DNA of 14,416 nucleotides from DAOPYE01 sp035352715 (GTDB taxonomy: Bacteria > Acidobacteriota > Holophagae > Holophagales > Holophagaceae). Positions 6,172 through 14,118 of the stretch are shown here, piece by piece (position 1 is the stretch's first letter; the number at the start of each line of letters is the position of its first letter). The stretch covers positions 1 through 14,416 of the forward strand of contig DAOPYE010000067.1 in NCBI GenBank assembly GCA_035352715.1, in the 5' to 3' direction. The position numbers were made by a program, and so were the translations under genes. Under the pieces are notes generated by a model. That model worked only from the letters and a program-made list of their open reading frames with translations. It did no database searches and was not told where the DNA came from.

Positions 6172-7263
6172 CTACGAGGATCGCGATCCGCTTGCAGTGG
6201 CAAGGCTCCACAACTCTTGCGCCACGCGGCTTGCCCCCATGCCGTCGATCAGGGCCATGCCATCGCGAACCGCCTCCTGGCGCGTCTCCTGGCCCTCAGG
6301 ACCAAGCCAGTGCTCCAGCGCATCCGCCGTGGATTTCAGGTCCACTTCCGGGCCCAGGCCCAGATCGAAACAGGCGTTGGCGTGGGCGATATCCGAAAGG
6401 ATGCCGTGCTGGCGCTCGTTCTGGCCCCAGGCCGCCACGGGAACGCCCATGTTCAAGCACTCGGAAAGGGTGAGCCCCCCCGCGCACCAGACCGCGTCAA
6501 AATCCCCGAGGCGCTGAGTGAGGTTGGGCAGGCTCGCCTGCACCGTGCAGCCGGCAAAGGGCTCGCCCTGGACGCCGTTGGGGGCCAGCAACAGGCAGGT
6601 TCCGATCCACCGACCCTGACGCACCAGCGCCCCCAGCGCGTCGTAGGCGCGTTGGGCCAGTCCGGGGCCATCGGTGCCGCCGAAGGTGACCAGCAGCTTG
6701 TGGACGGCCAAGGGCTGCAGCGGCTCCCGTCGCGGCCTGCGGGCGATGGCGGCGGGATTCACGACGACGAAGGACGCGCCTCGCACCACACGGCATTCCC
6801 CATGAAAGGTTTCAAGGGGACGCAATTTGCGACCGGCCACGGACTTCACGGGACCGCTGGGCCACACCACCCCTTCCAGGAAGGGCTGAAACAGCAGATC
6901 CGCCGCTTCGTGCGCGTCGCCGTCATCCTCCATCACGGCCACGGGCAGAGGGCGCAGCGCCTGGATCTGTTCGGCGGTGGTGTCCCACTGATCCACCAGC
7001 ACGATCCCCGCGCGCGCCTTCAGCGCCTCCGGCAGGGACGCATGGAGATCCGGCCCCAGGTCCACAGCCTCCAGGGGCAGCGCCTCATCCAGAAAGGGGT
7101 GACGGCCCGAACCCACGCGGCGGGCCCGGTCGTCGCCAGAGACGGCCAGAGTCGCCGTGCCTCCCAGCGCTTTCCATTGTTCATGGATGAAGAGCGCGCG
7201 GAACACATGTCCCAGGCCCAATCGGAGGTCGGTATGTACGCGGAAGATCAGATGTGGATTCAT
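6172..7263 (-). CDS. PseG/SpsG-like sugar-nucleotide hydrolase or glycosyltransferase homologue
   Basis: A 363-residue GT-B-fold type protein. The N-terminal domain has GLGHVFR at residues 16-22, matching the GSGHxxR motif of PseG/SpsG, whose His is needed for cleaving UDP from UDP-6-deoxy-AltdiNAc in pseudaminic acid synthesis. The C-terminal domain begins near VTFGGTD (192-198) and contains CAGGLTLSECLNMGVPVAAWGQNERQ (split motifs at 260-285), the nucleotide-sugar site pattern with its conserved Glu and Gln-Asn. So the fold and UDP-sugar binding are well supported, but the true substrate is not: no pseB, C, F, H or I gene is nearby. Soluble, no signal peptide. Start ATG 7263 has only a weak GAG site, partly inside a hairpin. 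It follows asnB by 113 bases on the same strand. Confidence 0.65.
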   Translation of the reverse strand: MNPHLIFRVHTDLRLGLGHVFRALFIHEQWKALGGTATLAVSGDDRARRVGSGRHPFLDEALPLEAVDLGPDLHASLPEALKARAGIVLVDQWDTTAEQIQALRPLPVAVMEDDGDAHEAADLLFQPFLEGVVWPSGPVKSVAGRKLRPLETFHGECRVVRGASFVVVNPAAIARRPRREPLQPLAVHKLLVTFGGTDGPGLAQRAYDALGALVRQGRWIGTCLLLAPNGVQGEPFAGCTVQASLPNLTQRLGDFDAVWCAGGLTLSECLNMGVPVAAWGQNERQHGILSDIAHANACFDLGLGPEVDLKSTADALEHWLGPEGQETRQEAVRDGMALIDGMGASRVAQELWSLATASGSRSS

Positions 7264-7266
7264 GTG

Positions 7267-7291
7267 GACTCGAGCCAGATTGCATCGAGTC
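7267..7291 (-). promoter_or_regulatory. Hairpin over the ribosome binding region of the PseG-like gene
   Basis: GACTCGA (7267-7273) pairs with TCGAGTC (7285-7291) over 7 bp with an 11-base loop. On the minus strand the 3' arm ends 3 bases before the ATG at 7263 and contains the only GAG-type binding site, so it could limit translation initiation. Confidence 0.35.
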
Positions 7292-7376
7292 TATGGGCGA
7301 GCCTCGGCCTTGGGAAGAGCCAAAGCTGCCCACCTATCCATGGCGCCAGGACAAGCGCCAGAACAATCCCCAGCAG

Positions 7377-9047
7377 CTAAGCCTGGGCGTTGGAATCCTG
7401 GTGAACCCCCAGCACGGCGCGCCCGGAAGGGTCCGCGTTATTGGCGAAGCTGGCGTCCCAGGCGATGGCCGTGGGTGTGCTGCACGCGATGCTGGGCCCG
7501 CCGGGCACGCAGCTCGCGGCGGCGTCTCCCGGGAAATGGGCATCGAAGATCTCCCGGTACATGTAGGCCTCTTTGGTGGCCGGCGTGTTGTACGGGAAGC
7601 GGTATTTGGCGTTCTCCATCTGCGTATCGCTGATGCGCTCTTCCGCCGTGGCCTTCAAGCTGTCGATCCAGCGGTAGCCTACGCCGTCCGAGAACTGCTC
7701 CTTCTGGCGCCACACGACCTCGGAGGGCAGGTAGTCCTCGAAGGCCTTGCGCAGAGGGTATTTCTCGATCTTTCGCTCGCCGACCATCTTCTCTGCGGGA
7801 TTGAAGGACATGGCCATATCCAGGAAGTCGCGATCCAGGAAGGGCACGCGCGCTTCGATGCCCCAGGCGGCCATGGTCTTGTTGGCGCGCAGGCAATCGT
7901 ACTTGTAGAGGGCGTCCAGCTTGCGAACCGTCTCCTCGTGCAGTTCCTTGGCGTTGGGCGCCTTATGGAAGTAGAGATAGCCGCCGAACACCTCGTCCGC
8001 ACCCTCGCCGCTGAGCACCATCTTGATACCCATGGCCTTGATGCGCCGCGCCATGAGGAACATGGGCGTCGAGGCGCGGATCGTGGTCACGTCGTAGGTT
8101 TCGATGTGATAGATCACGTCGCGGAGCGCGTCCAGGCCTTCCTGCACCGTGAAGAGCACCTCGTGGTGCACCGTGCCGATCGCCGCGGCCACCTTGCGCG
8201 CCATGGCCAGATCCGGGGATCCCTCCAGGCCCACGGCGAAGGAGTGCAGGCGCGGCCACCAGGCCTGGGTCTGATCGCCCTCCTCCACGCGGTTGGGGGC
8301 GTAGCGCTGCGTGATGGCGCTGATGACGGACGAATCCAGGCCACCGGAGATCAGCACGCCGTAGGGCACGTCGCACATGAGCTGCTGGTGGACGGCCTTT
8401 TCCAGCGCTGCCTTCAGCGTGGGGATTTCCAGGGCCTTATCCTTCACGGCCTCATAGTCGCGCCAGGCGGGATTGTAGTATTTGACCGGCTTGTCCATGC
8501 CCTTCGCCAGGTAGTGGCCCGCAGGGAAATCCTCGATGTGGCGGCAGATCCCGATGAGCGATTTCATCTCAGAGGCGACGTGCAGATTGCCGTTCTCGTC
8601 GCGCCCGTAGTACAGGGGGATCACGCCGATGGGATCGCGGCCCACCACGAAATTGTCCGTGCGCTTGTCGTAGAGCACGAAGGCGAAGATGCCGCTGAGC
8701 TTGTTGAGGAAATCCACGCCGTGGCGCTCGTAGAGCGGAATCAGCACTTCGCAATCGGAATTCGTCTTGAAGGCGTACTCGGGAAATTCCGCGCGAAGCG
8801 CCTTGTGGTTGTAAATCTCGCCGTTCACCGCCAGGACGATGTCCTCGGCGTGATTGGTCAAGGGCTGGGCGCCGTGCTCCACGTCGACGATGGACAGGCG
8901 TTCGTGGGCCAGGACCGCGTGATCGTCCGCGTAGACACCGCTCCAATCCGGACCGCGGTGCCGCAAGCGCCGCGCCATGGCCACCGCCCGTTCGCGAAGC
9001 TCCTTGGGGTCACCGTGGATATCGAGGATACAAGCAATTCCGCACAT
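7377..9047 (-). CDS. asnB: Glutamine-hydrolysing asparagine synthetase B
   Basis: A 556-residue enzyme making Asn from Asp, Gln and ATP in the cytoplasm. The N-terminal Ntn glutaminase domain starts at Cys2 (the nucleophile once Met is removed) and shows R49, the NGE triad at 75-77 and D98. The synthetase domain has the ATP pyrophosphatase loop SGGLDSS at 234-240, then HSFAVGLEGSPD, HIETYDVTTIRASTPM and SGEGADEVFGGY. Length and wording follow the E. coli AsnB type very closely, up to the C-terminal CVPGGPS and SGRAV stretches, so it is not one of the longer AsnB-like amidotransferases of glycan or lasso-peptide clusters. AAGGAG at 9055-9060 is 7 bases before the ATG. Upstream lies a divergent spacer shared with the lactonase gene. 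Confidence 0.97.
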   Translation of the reverse strand: MCGIACILDIHGDPKELRERAVAMARRLRHRGPDWSGVYADDHAVLAHERLSIVDVEHGAQPLTNHAEDIVLAVNGEIYNHKALRAEFPEYAFKTNSDCEVLIPLYERHGVDFLNKLSGIFAFVLYDKRTDNFVVGRDPIGVIPLYYGRDENGNLHVASEMKSLIGICRHIEDFPAGHYLAKGMDKPVKYYNPAWRDYEAVKDKALEIPTLKAALEKAVHQQLMCDVPYGVLISGGLDSSVISAITQRYAPNRVEEGDQTQAWWPRLHSFAVGLEGSPDLAMARKVAAAIGTVHHEVLFTVQEGLDALRDVIYHIETYDVTTIRASTPMFLMARRIKAMGIKMVLSGEGADEVFGGYLYFHKAPNAKELHEETVRKLDALYKYDCLRANKTMAAWGIEARVPFLDRDFLDMAMSFNPAEKMVGERKIEKYPLRKAFEDYLPSEVVWRQKEQFSDGVGYRWIDSLKATAEERISDTQMENAKYRFPYNTPATKEAYMYREIFDAHFPGDAAASCVPGGPSIACSTPTAIAWDASFANNADPSGRAVLGVHQDSNAQA

Positions 9048-9054
9048 GGACGTG

Positions 9055-9060
9055 CTCCTT
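9055..9060 (-). promoter_or_regulatory. Shine-Dalgarno site of asnB
   Basis: Perfect AAGGAG with a 7-base spacer to the asnB ATG at 9047, the strongest such site in this half of the window. The rest of the spacer up to 9208 shows no promoter I can defend. Confidence 0.75.
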
Positions 9061-9208
9061 GGGTCGGCTCAGAGGGTCGGCGGTGAGTATTCTGTGACCT
9101 GAGCCACGATCTTCACCTGCTATGCAATCCTTCCAGATTAGCAACGCACGGCCCAGAAGGCACGTCTGCATCCTTGCTGATGGCCGGAGCTTGCGTTCTG
9201 ATGGGGCC

Positions 9209-10393
9209 ATGCGCGCCCGATTCATGCCCTTCCTGGCCCTCTTCCTGCTCGCCTTTCCAGGCGCACAACCAAGCTGGAGCCAAGCCCATCCATCGGCCGA
9301 AAATCAGTCGGCCAAGCAGCCGTTGCTGTTCGTGGGCACCTACACCCACAAGGACGCCCAGGGGATCTACGCGTGGCGCTTCGATTCCGGGACCGGCCGC
9401 GCCGAAGCCCTGGGCCTGGTTGCCAGGACCGAGAACCCCTCGTTCCTGGCCCTCCATCCAAGCGGTCGCTATCTTTTCGCGGTCAACGAGCTGGGGAGTT
9501 TTCGCGACCAGCGCAGCGGGGCCGTGAGCGCCTTCGGGGTGGACGCCGCCACGGGCCATCTGACCCCCATCAACCAGGTCGCGTCCGGCGGCGCGGATCC
9601 GTGTTTCATCACGGTGGATGCGGGGGGCAAGAACGCTCTGGTGGCCAACTACACGGGCGGCAGCGTCGAGGTCCTGCCCATCGCCGCTGATGGACGCCTG
9701 GGCGAAGCCTCGGCCCTGCTCGCCTTCCATGGCGTCGGCGTGAACCCGGCGCGCCAGGAGGCGCCCCACACGCATTCCGTGAATCTATCGCCCGATGGCC
9801 GCCATGCCCTGGTGGCGGATCTGGGCATGGATCTGATCCGATCCTTCCGCTTCGACGCGCAGCGCGGCAGCCTCGCGCCGGGCGAGCCACCTTTCGCCCG
9901 CAGCGCCCCCGGCGCCGGCCCCCGCCATCTCGCGTTCCACCCGAATGCCCGCCGGATCTACGTGCTCAACGAACTCCAGAGCTCCGTGACGACCTACGAG
10001 TACACCTCGAAAACAGGGGCACTGCTCGAAATTCAGACGGTCTCCACGTTGCCCGCAGGATTCAAGGGAAGCAACACCGGCGCAGAGATCTGCGTGCATC
10101 CCAGCAGCCGCTTCGCCTATGCCTCCAACCGCGGCCACGACAGCATCTCCGTCTTTTCGATCGACGCGCGCACGGGCTCGCTGAGCCTCATCCAGCACAT
10201 CCCCAGCGGTGGCCGAACGCCCCGGAGCATCGCCCTGGATCCCGGTGGGAAATGGCTGCTGGCCGCCCATCAGGACACGGAAAACATCGCCGTCTTTAGG
10301 ATCGATCCAGCCAGCGGTCGGCTCGCCATCGCCGAAGGACAGGGCTTCAAGGCGCCGACTCCCGTGTGCCTTGTGTTCAGGCCTGAGCCATGA
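9209..10393 (+). CDS. Exported seven-bladed beta-propeller lactonase family protein
   Basis: A 394-residue member of the lactonase family (the E. coli Pgl/YbhE fold), whose known members hydrolyse 6-phosphogluconolactone or related lactones. Residues 41-46 FVGTYT open the first blade as usual; repeated blade motifs follow, such as PSFLALHPSGRYLFAVNE, ISVDAGGKNALVANY-like (here ITVDAGGKNALVANYTGGSV), HSVNLSPDGRHALVADLG, PRHLAFHPNARRIYVLNE and PRSIALDPGGKWLLAA. The N-terminus (residues 1-26, MRARF then a hydrophobic LALFLLAF core, ending SQA) is a probable signal peptide, so the protein should act in the periplasm, where phosphogluconolactone is not expected; the substrate is open. The frame is open to an ATG at 9122, but the signal peptide favours 9209, which has only a weak GGGG site. 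It overlaps the GT9 gene tail to tail by 17 bases. Confidence 0.85.
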   Translation: MRARFMPFLALFLLAFPGAQPSWSQAHPSAENQSAKQPLLFVGTYTHKDAQGIYAWRFDSGTGRAEALGLVARTENPSFLALHPSGRYLFAVNELGSFRDQRSGAVSAFGVDAATGHLTPINQVASGGADPCFITVDAGGKNALVANYTGGSVEVLPIAADGRLGEASALLAFHGVGVNPARQEAPHTHSVNLSPDGRHALVADLGMDLIRSFRFDAQRGSLAPGEPPFARSAPGAGPRHLAFHPNARRIYVLNELQSSVTTYEYTSKTGALLEIQTVSTLPAGFKGSNTGAEICVHPSSRFAYASNRGHDSISVFSIDARTGSLSLIQHIPSGGRTPRSIALDPGGKWLLAAHQDTENIAVFRIDPASGRLAIAEGQGFKAPTPVCLVFRPEP

Positions 10394-11606
10394 GCACTTC
10401 GCGGCACTTGGCGAGAACCTGATCCGGCCGGATGCGCTTCAGACACTGATTGTCGCCATCGCAGAAGGACAGGCGATGGTTATAGGCCGTCAGGCAGGGC
10501 GCGCAGGGAAGATCCGACTGGAGCGTGTGGGCCTTCGGCCCCAGGGGGCCGTAGAGCGCGGCGGTCTCGGGGCCAAACAACAGGACGGAGGCAAGCCCCG
10601 CCAGGGGCGCGAAATGCCCCGGCCCGCCGTCGTTGGCGACCAGCAGGGACGCGCAACCGAAGATCTGCAGCAGATGGCGGACCGAGCGCGTGTAGCCCGT
10701 CAGGTCCACGCAGCGAGGGCTCGCACAGCGGGAGGTGAGCTTTTCTCCGAACGCGCGGTCCGAAGCCAGTCCGATGACGCCCACCGCGCAGCCATCGTCC
10801 AGCAGTGCCTTGCAGAGCTCGACGTAGGATTCCAAAGGCCAGGCGCGGATCGGCAACGCGCCTCCCCCGGGATGTATCAGCACCAGCCTGCGCCCTTCCA
10901 GGACCGGGAAATCCTCGAAGAAACACCGTCGCGCGGCCTGGCTCTCCTCATCCGAAAGATCCACCACGGGAGACGATGTCACCCCGCCTTCTGTATCAAA
11001 CGCCAAGTCATCCTTTGCCAATGGAACGCTCGAACTCCGCAAGGCACCGGCCATGGACAGAAACTGTTTAGAAATGTGGCGATAGGGATTGTAGGGAACG
11101 GGCCGATTGATGAAGGACCCGCGATACAGCCCCTCCTGCGTGTGAGGATGGAAGCCCACGCGCACCGGCGCTCCCGAGAGATAGCCCAGAAGGGCACTTG
11201 CTCGGGCGAAGAGCTCGCAGTCGATGACCGCATCGAACCGAAGACGCCGGAACCGACCCAGCAATTTCCATACATCTCGAACAAACCGCCCCAGCGTGCG
11301 ATCTTCCAGCGTGAGCACCCGATCGGGCGGAACGACGCCCATCAGATCCAGAATTTCTCGGTTCTTGCGGAACACCAGCACGTGCAGTTCCGCGTCGGGA
11401 TGCTCGCGCCGAAGGCGCTCGAACATTGGCCGCGCCAGCACCAGGCTGCCCATCTCAGACAGCAGGATCACCAGGATGCGCCGGGGCGAATCCGTGCGCC
11501 GGGATGAAGGCCACACGCGCCGCCGGAGCCCATCAAACAGCGAGAAGGCGGCACACAAAGGGATTCCAAGCTGGCGATCCAGGGTGCGCTGTGTGCGGAT
11601 ATCCAT
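10377..11606 (-). CDS. Glycosyltransferase family 9 (heptosyltransferase-like)
   Basis: A 409-residue GT-B enzyme of family 9, which mostly adds heptose from ADP-heptose to LPS core or related surface glycans on the inner side of the membrane. After an N-terminal segment (RTLDRQLGIPLCAAFSLFDG, residues 7-26, a hydrophobic lead-in seen in many polysaccharide-cluster GT9 proteins) comes ILVILLSEMGSLVLARPMFERLR at 44-66, matching the first GT9 motif. HPGGG at 245-249 and ANDGGPGHFAPLAG at 324-337 followed by LFGPE form the donor site. Four Cys near the end (368, 371, 382, 388) fit the C-PC...C...C pattern of GT9 proteins. Start at 11606 has only a weak binding site. It is divergent from the YfhO gene, which supports a surface-glycan role. 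Donor and acceptor are unknown. Confidence 0.85.
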   Translation of the reverse strand: MDIRTQRTLDRQLGIPLCAAFSLFDGLRRRVWPSSRRTDSPRRILVILLSEMGSLVLARPMFERLRREHPDAELHVLVFRKNREILDLMGVVPPDRVLTLEDRTLGRFVRDVWKLLGRFRRLRFDAVIDCELFARASALLGYLSGAPVRVGFHPHTQEGLYRGSFINRPVPYNPYRHISKQFLSMAGALRSSSVPLAKDDLAFDTEGGVTSSPVVDLSDEESQAARRCFFEDFPVLEGRRLVLIHPGGGALPIRAWPLESYVELCKALLDDGCAVGVIGLASDRAFGEKLTSRCASPRCVDLTGYTRSVRHLLQIFGCASLLVANDGGPGHFAPLAGLASVLLFGPETAALYGPLGPKAHTLQSDLPCAPCLTAYNHRLSFCDGDNQCLKRIRPDQVLAKCREVLMAQA

Positions 11607-11706
11607 GGCGTTTCATCCGAGAATGGAGATTTCATTGCCGTCATAATGGAACGGCCAATCCCCAAGCCCAACGGGCCTGGGCCTTTATGGATAGAGACGA
11701 TCAGCC
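11607..11706. other. Divergent spacer between GT9 and YfhO genes
   Basis: This 100-base spacer must hold the 5' signals of both genes. It has AT-richer patches (TCATAATGG at 11641-11649, CTTTATGGATAG at 11683-11694) and a short GCCC-AAC-GGGC repeat (11666-11676), but I cannot pair a -35 with a -10 for either direction. Confidence 0.3.
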
Positions 11707-14118
11707 ATGTTCGAGCATACGACAACTCCGCAAGCGGCCCCCGGTACGGCACCTGATGGGACGCCTGATGCGAATCCCGATCAAAGCTCCGGGGAGTTCT
11801 TGAGCTGGAAGCGCCATCTCAAGCCGCTCGGCGTCCTCGCGGCCCTGACGCTTCTGATGTTCATCGATGTGCTGATCCGTCCCCACCGGCTCTTGTCGCA
11901 AATCGGAACGGACCTGTCGGGCCAGTTCATCCCATGGCTGGAATTCGGCTTCGGCCAGCTTCGCCATGGCCACCTGCCCCTCTGGAACCCCTACATCTAT
12001 GGCGGAATGCCCTATGTCGGCGGCTTCCAGTCAGCGATGTTCTACCCCTTCAACTGGATCCACCTCATCCTGCCGGTGGTCCCTGCCGTCAATCTCCTGA
12101 TCGCCCTGCACACCTTCCTGTCGGGCGCGTTCATGTATTTCTGGGCCTCGCGCCGGGGATTGAACCCCTTGGCTTCGGTGATCTCGGGCGCGCTGCTGAT
12201 GTTTTGCGGCGCGGGCTTCCTGCACATCTACGCGGGGCATCTGCCCAATCTGTACAGCATGCCCTGGGCGCCCCTGCTGTTCCTGGTGGTGGATGAGCTC
12301 GCCGGGAAGGCGCTGGCGAAGCGCGATCTGGCCAAGTGGTGCCTGGTGGGCGCAGGCGCGCTGGCCATGCAGATCCTGGCTGGACACCCGCAATACGTTT
12401 TCTACACCGGCATATCGGTCGTGGTCTACGCGGCGTTCCGACTCTGGAAAGCGCCCAGCCGCCTGCAGCTGATGGCGGGCCTCGGCATCGCCTACATCGG
12501 CGGCGTCGCGCTTTCCGCGGTGCAGTTCCTCACGGGCATGGCCGCGTCCAGCCAGGGTGTGCGAAGCGTCGGCATCCCTTTCGAATTCGCCTCGCTGTTC
12601 TCTTTCGCCCCCGAGAACTTCCTGACGATTCTGGCGCCGGGCTTTTTCGGCGACATGATCGCCACGCCCTATTGGGGTCGCTGCTACCTGTGGGAAATGT
12701 CTCTGTTCATCGGCGTCTCCAGCCTGGTGCTGGCGATCTACGGCGCCATAGAGGGCGAGAAGCGCCAGCGGCGAAGCATCGCCATCGTGATCGCGATCCT
12801 GCTGCTGCTGGCGCTGGGATCCCACACGCCCCTGCTGGAAGTCCTGTTCCATCATGTGCCGGGCTTCAACCAGTTCCGCGGCAGCGCCAAGTTCATCTGG
12901 CAGGCGTCGGCCTTCCTGGCCCTGCTCGCGGGCGTGGGGCTACATCGGCTCTCCAGCGACGAGCGCAGGCATCGCGGCCTGGGCATCGGCCTGATGCTGG
13001 CCGCCGCCGCGATCGCCGTCATCGCTCTGCTGCTGCGCACCCATGGCAGCGGTGCCAGCCTCTGGCTGGATTTCTCTGGCATGGCCTTCTACAGCGACGA
13101 GTCGTACATGACCCAAACCTTGATGGCCGATCCGACCTTCGGCACCCGCATGACGGCCCAGGCGTCCTCGGCCCTCTTCATCGCCGCGGGAACCCTGGCT
13201 CTGGCGGGTTTCCTGATCCAGTGGAACCCCAAGCGCCGCGCCTGGATCCTGGGCGCCCTGGCCGTGGCCGAGGTCTTCGTCTTTGCCCGCCATTCGCGCG
13301 CCAGCCTGGACACGAATCAGCTCCGTTCGCCCCAGAGACAGGCCTTCTTCCAGAGCCACCCCGGCGATTACCGCGTCCTCAATCTCCAGGATCCCAACAG
13401 CGCCCTGTCCACGCGCGTACCCGATCTGTGGGGCAACGATCCGGGCGTCTCACTGCGGTACGCCCAGTTCATGGCCTACACCCAGGGCGAGCCCATCGAA
13501 AGCGCCACGCAGTACCAGGCCTTCAAAAAGATCCATCGCCTGTACCGAATGCTGCGGCTTCAGTATCTCTTTGCCGGCGGACAGATCGCCAAGGTGTTCC
13601 CTGAATACGATGAGGCGATTCCGCAGGCGTTTCTGGTTCACCAGGCCATCGTGGCACCCGAGAAATCGGAACTGCTGAAGGCCATGGGCGCGCCGACCTT
13701 CGACCCCGAATGGCAGGTCGCCCTGGAAAGCCAGCCCAACCCGGCGCCCGAACCCCTGCCCGCCGGCGAGGTGAAGGACGCCGTACGTATCGTGGACCGC
13801 TCCACCGACCACTTCACCCTCGACGTCGAGGCCACCACGCCCGCGATCCTGGTGCTCACCGAAGGCTTCGACAAGGACTGGCGCGCCAGGGCCCTGGCCG
13901 GAAGCAGCCAGACAAGCTACCAAGTGCTGCCCGCAAACTACATCCTGCGCGGCATCCCGATCGCTGCGGGCCACCACAAGATCCGCCTTGAATACGCGCC
14001 GAAGGCCTTCCGGATCGGTGCCTGGATCACCGTGATCTCGCTGCTGGCCTATGTCGCCGTTGCCGTTTGGATCTGCAAGCGGCCAAGGCCTACGAAAGCC
14101 GCTCCTTCATCAATTTGA
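11707..14118 (+). CDS. YfhO-family polytopic membrane protein (GT-C-like)
   Basis: An 803-residue integral membrane protein of the YfhO type. After a Pro/Thr/Asp-rich cytoplasmic tail (1-30) the first membrane helix lies at about 40-57. The large outer loop has IGTDLSGQFIPW (66-77) and LPLWNPYIYGGMPY (90-103), the family hallmark; the Asp at 69 is placed like the catalytic Asp of GT-C glycosyltransferases. About a dozen membrane segments follow, with GHLPNLYSMPW, FAPENFLTILAPGFFGD and FRGSAKFIWQ between them. A soluble outer domain near the C-terminus contains LTEGFDKDWRA and PAGHHKIRLEY-like sequence (AAGHHKIRLEYAP), and a last helix is followed by a basic tail. Relatives in Gram-positives help glycosylate lipoteichoic acid; here a lipid-linked sugar transfer to a surface glycan is inferred. 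Its stop overlaps the citramalate synthase end by 29 bases. Confidence 0.85.
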   Translation: MFEHTTTPQAAPGTAPDGTPDANPDQSSGEFLSWKRHLKPLGVLAALTLLMFIDVLIRPHRLLSQIGTDLSGQFIPWLEFGFGQLRHGHLPLWNPYIYGGMPYVGGFQSAMFYPFNWIHLILPVVPAVNLLIALHTFLSGAFMYFWASRRGLNPLASVISGALLMFCGAGFLHIYAGHLPNLYSMPWAPLLFLVVDELAGKALAKRDLAKWCLVGAGALAMQILAGHPQYVFYTGISVVVYAAFRLWKAPSRLQLMAGLGIAYIGGVALSAVQFLTGMAASSQGVRSVGIPFEFASLFSFAPENFLTILAPGFFGDMIATPYWGRCYLWEMSLFIGVSSLVLAIYGAIEGEKRQRRSIAIVIAILLLLALGSHTPLLEVLFHHVPGFNQFRGSAKFIWQASAFLALLAGVGLHRLSSDERRHRGLGIGLMLAAAAIAVIALLLRTHGSGASLWLDFSGMAFYSDESYMTQTLMADPTFGTRMTAQASSALFIAAGTLALAGFLIQWNPKRRAWILGALAVAEVFVFARHSRASLDTNQLRSPQRQAFFQSHPGDYRVLNLQDPNSALSTRVPDLWGNDPGVSLRYAQFMAYTQGEPIESATQYQAFKKIHRLYRMLRLQYLFAGGQIAKVFPEYDEAIPQAFLVHQAIVAPEKSELLKAMGAPTFDPEWQVALESQPNPAPEPLPAGEVKDAVRIVDRSTDHFTLDVEATTPAILVLTEGFDKDWRARALAGSSQTSYQVLPANYILRGIPIAAGHHKIRLEYAPKAFRIGAWITVISLLAYVAVAVWICKRPRPTKAAPSSI

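Noticed and set aside
6217..7380. A 387-codon plus-strand frame over the PseG-like gene.
   Set aside because: Antisense shadow with no family motif, while the minus frame has conserved GT-B motifs.
7254..9086. A 610-codon open frame on the plus strand across asnB.
   Set aside because: It is fully antisense to a clearly real asnB; long shadow frames are expected at this GC content. The translation has no recognisable domain and is rich in His, Val and Gly as typical shadows are.
9048..9208. Search for paired promoters in the asnB/lactonase divergent spacer.
   Set aside because: AATACT (minus) and AGATTA (plus) are the best -10-like hexamers, but their -35 partners match only about half the consensus; too weak to annotate.
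10209..11507. A 432-codon plus-strand frame over the GT9 gene.
   Set aside because: Runs from inside the lactonase gene, out of its frame, into the antisense of GT9; composition is that of a shadow.
12336..13604. A 422-codon plus-strand frame inside the YfhO gene.
   Set aside because: Arg/Pro/Gly-rich second-frame shadow of a strongly supported membrane protein.
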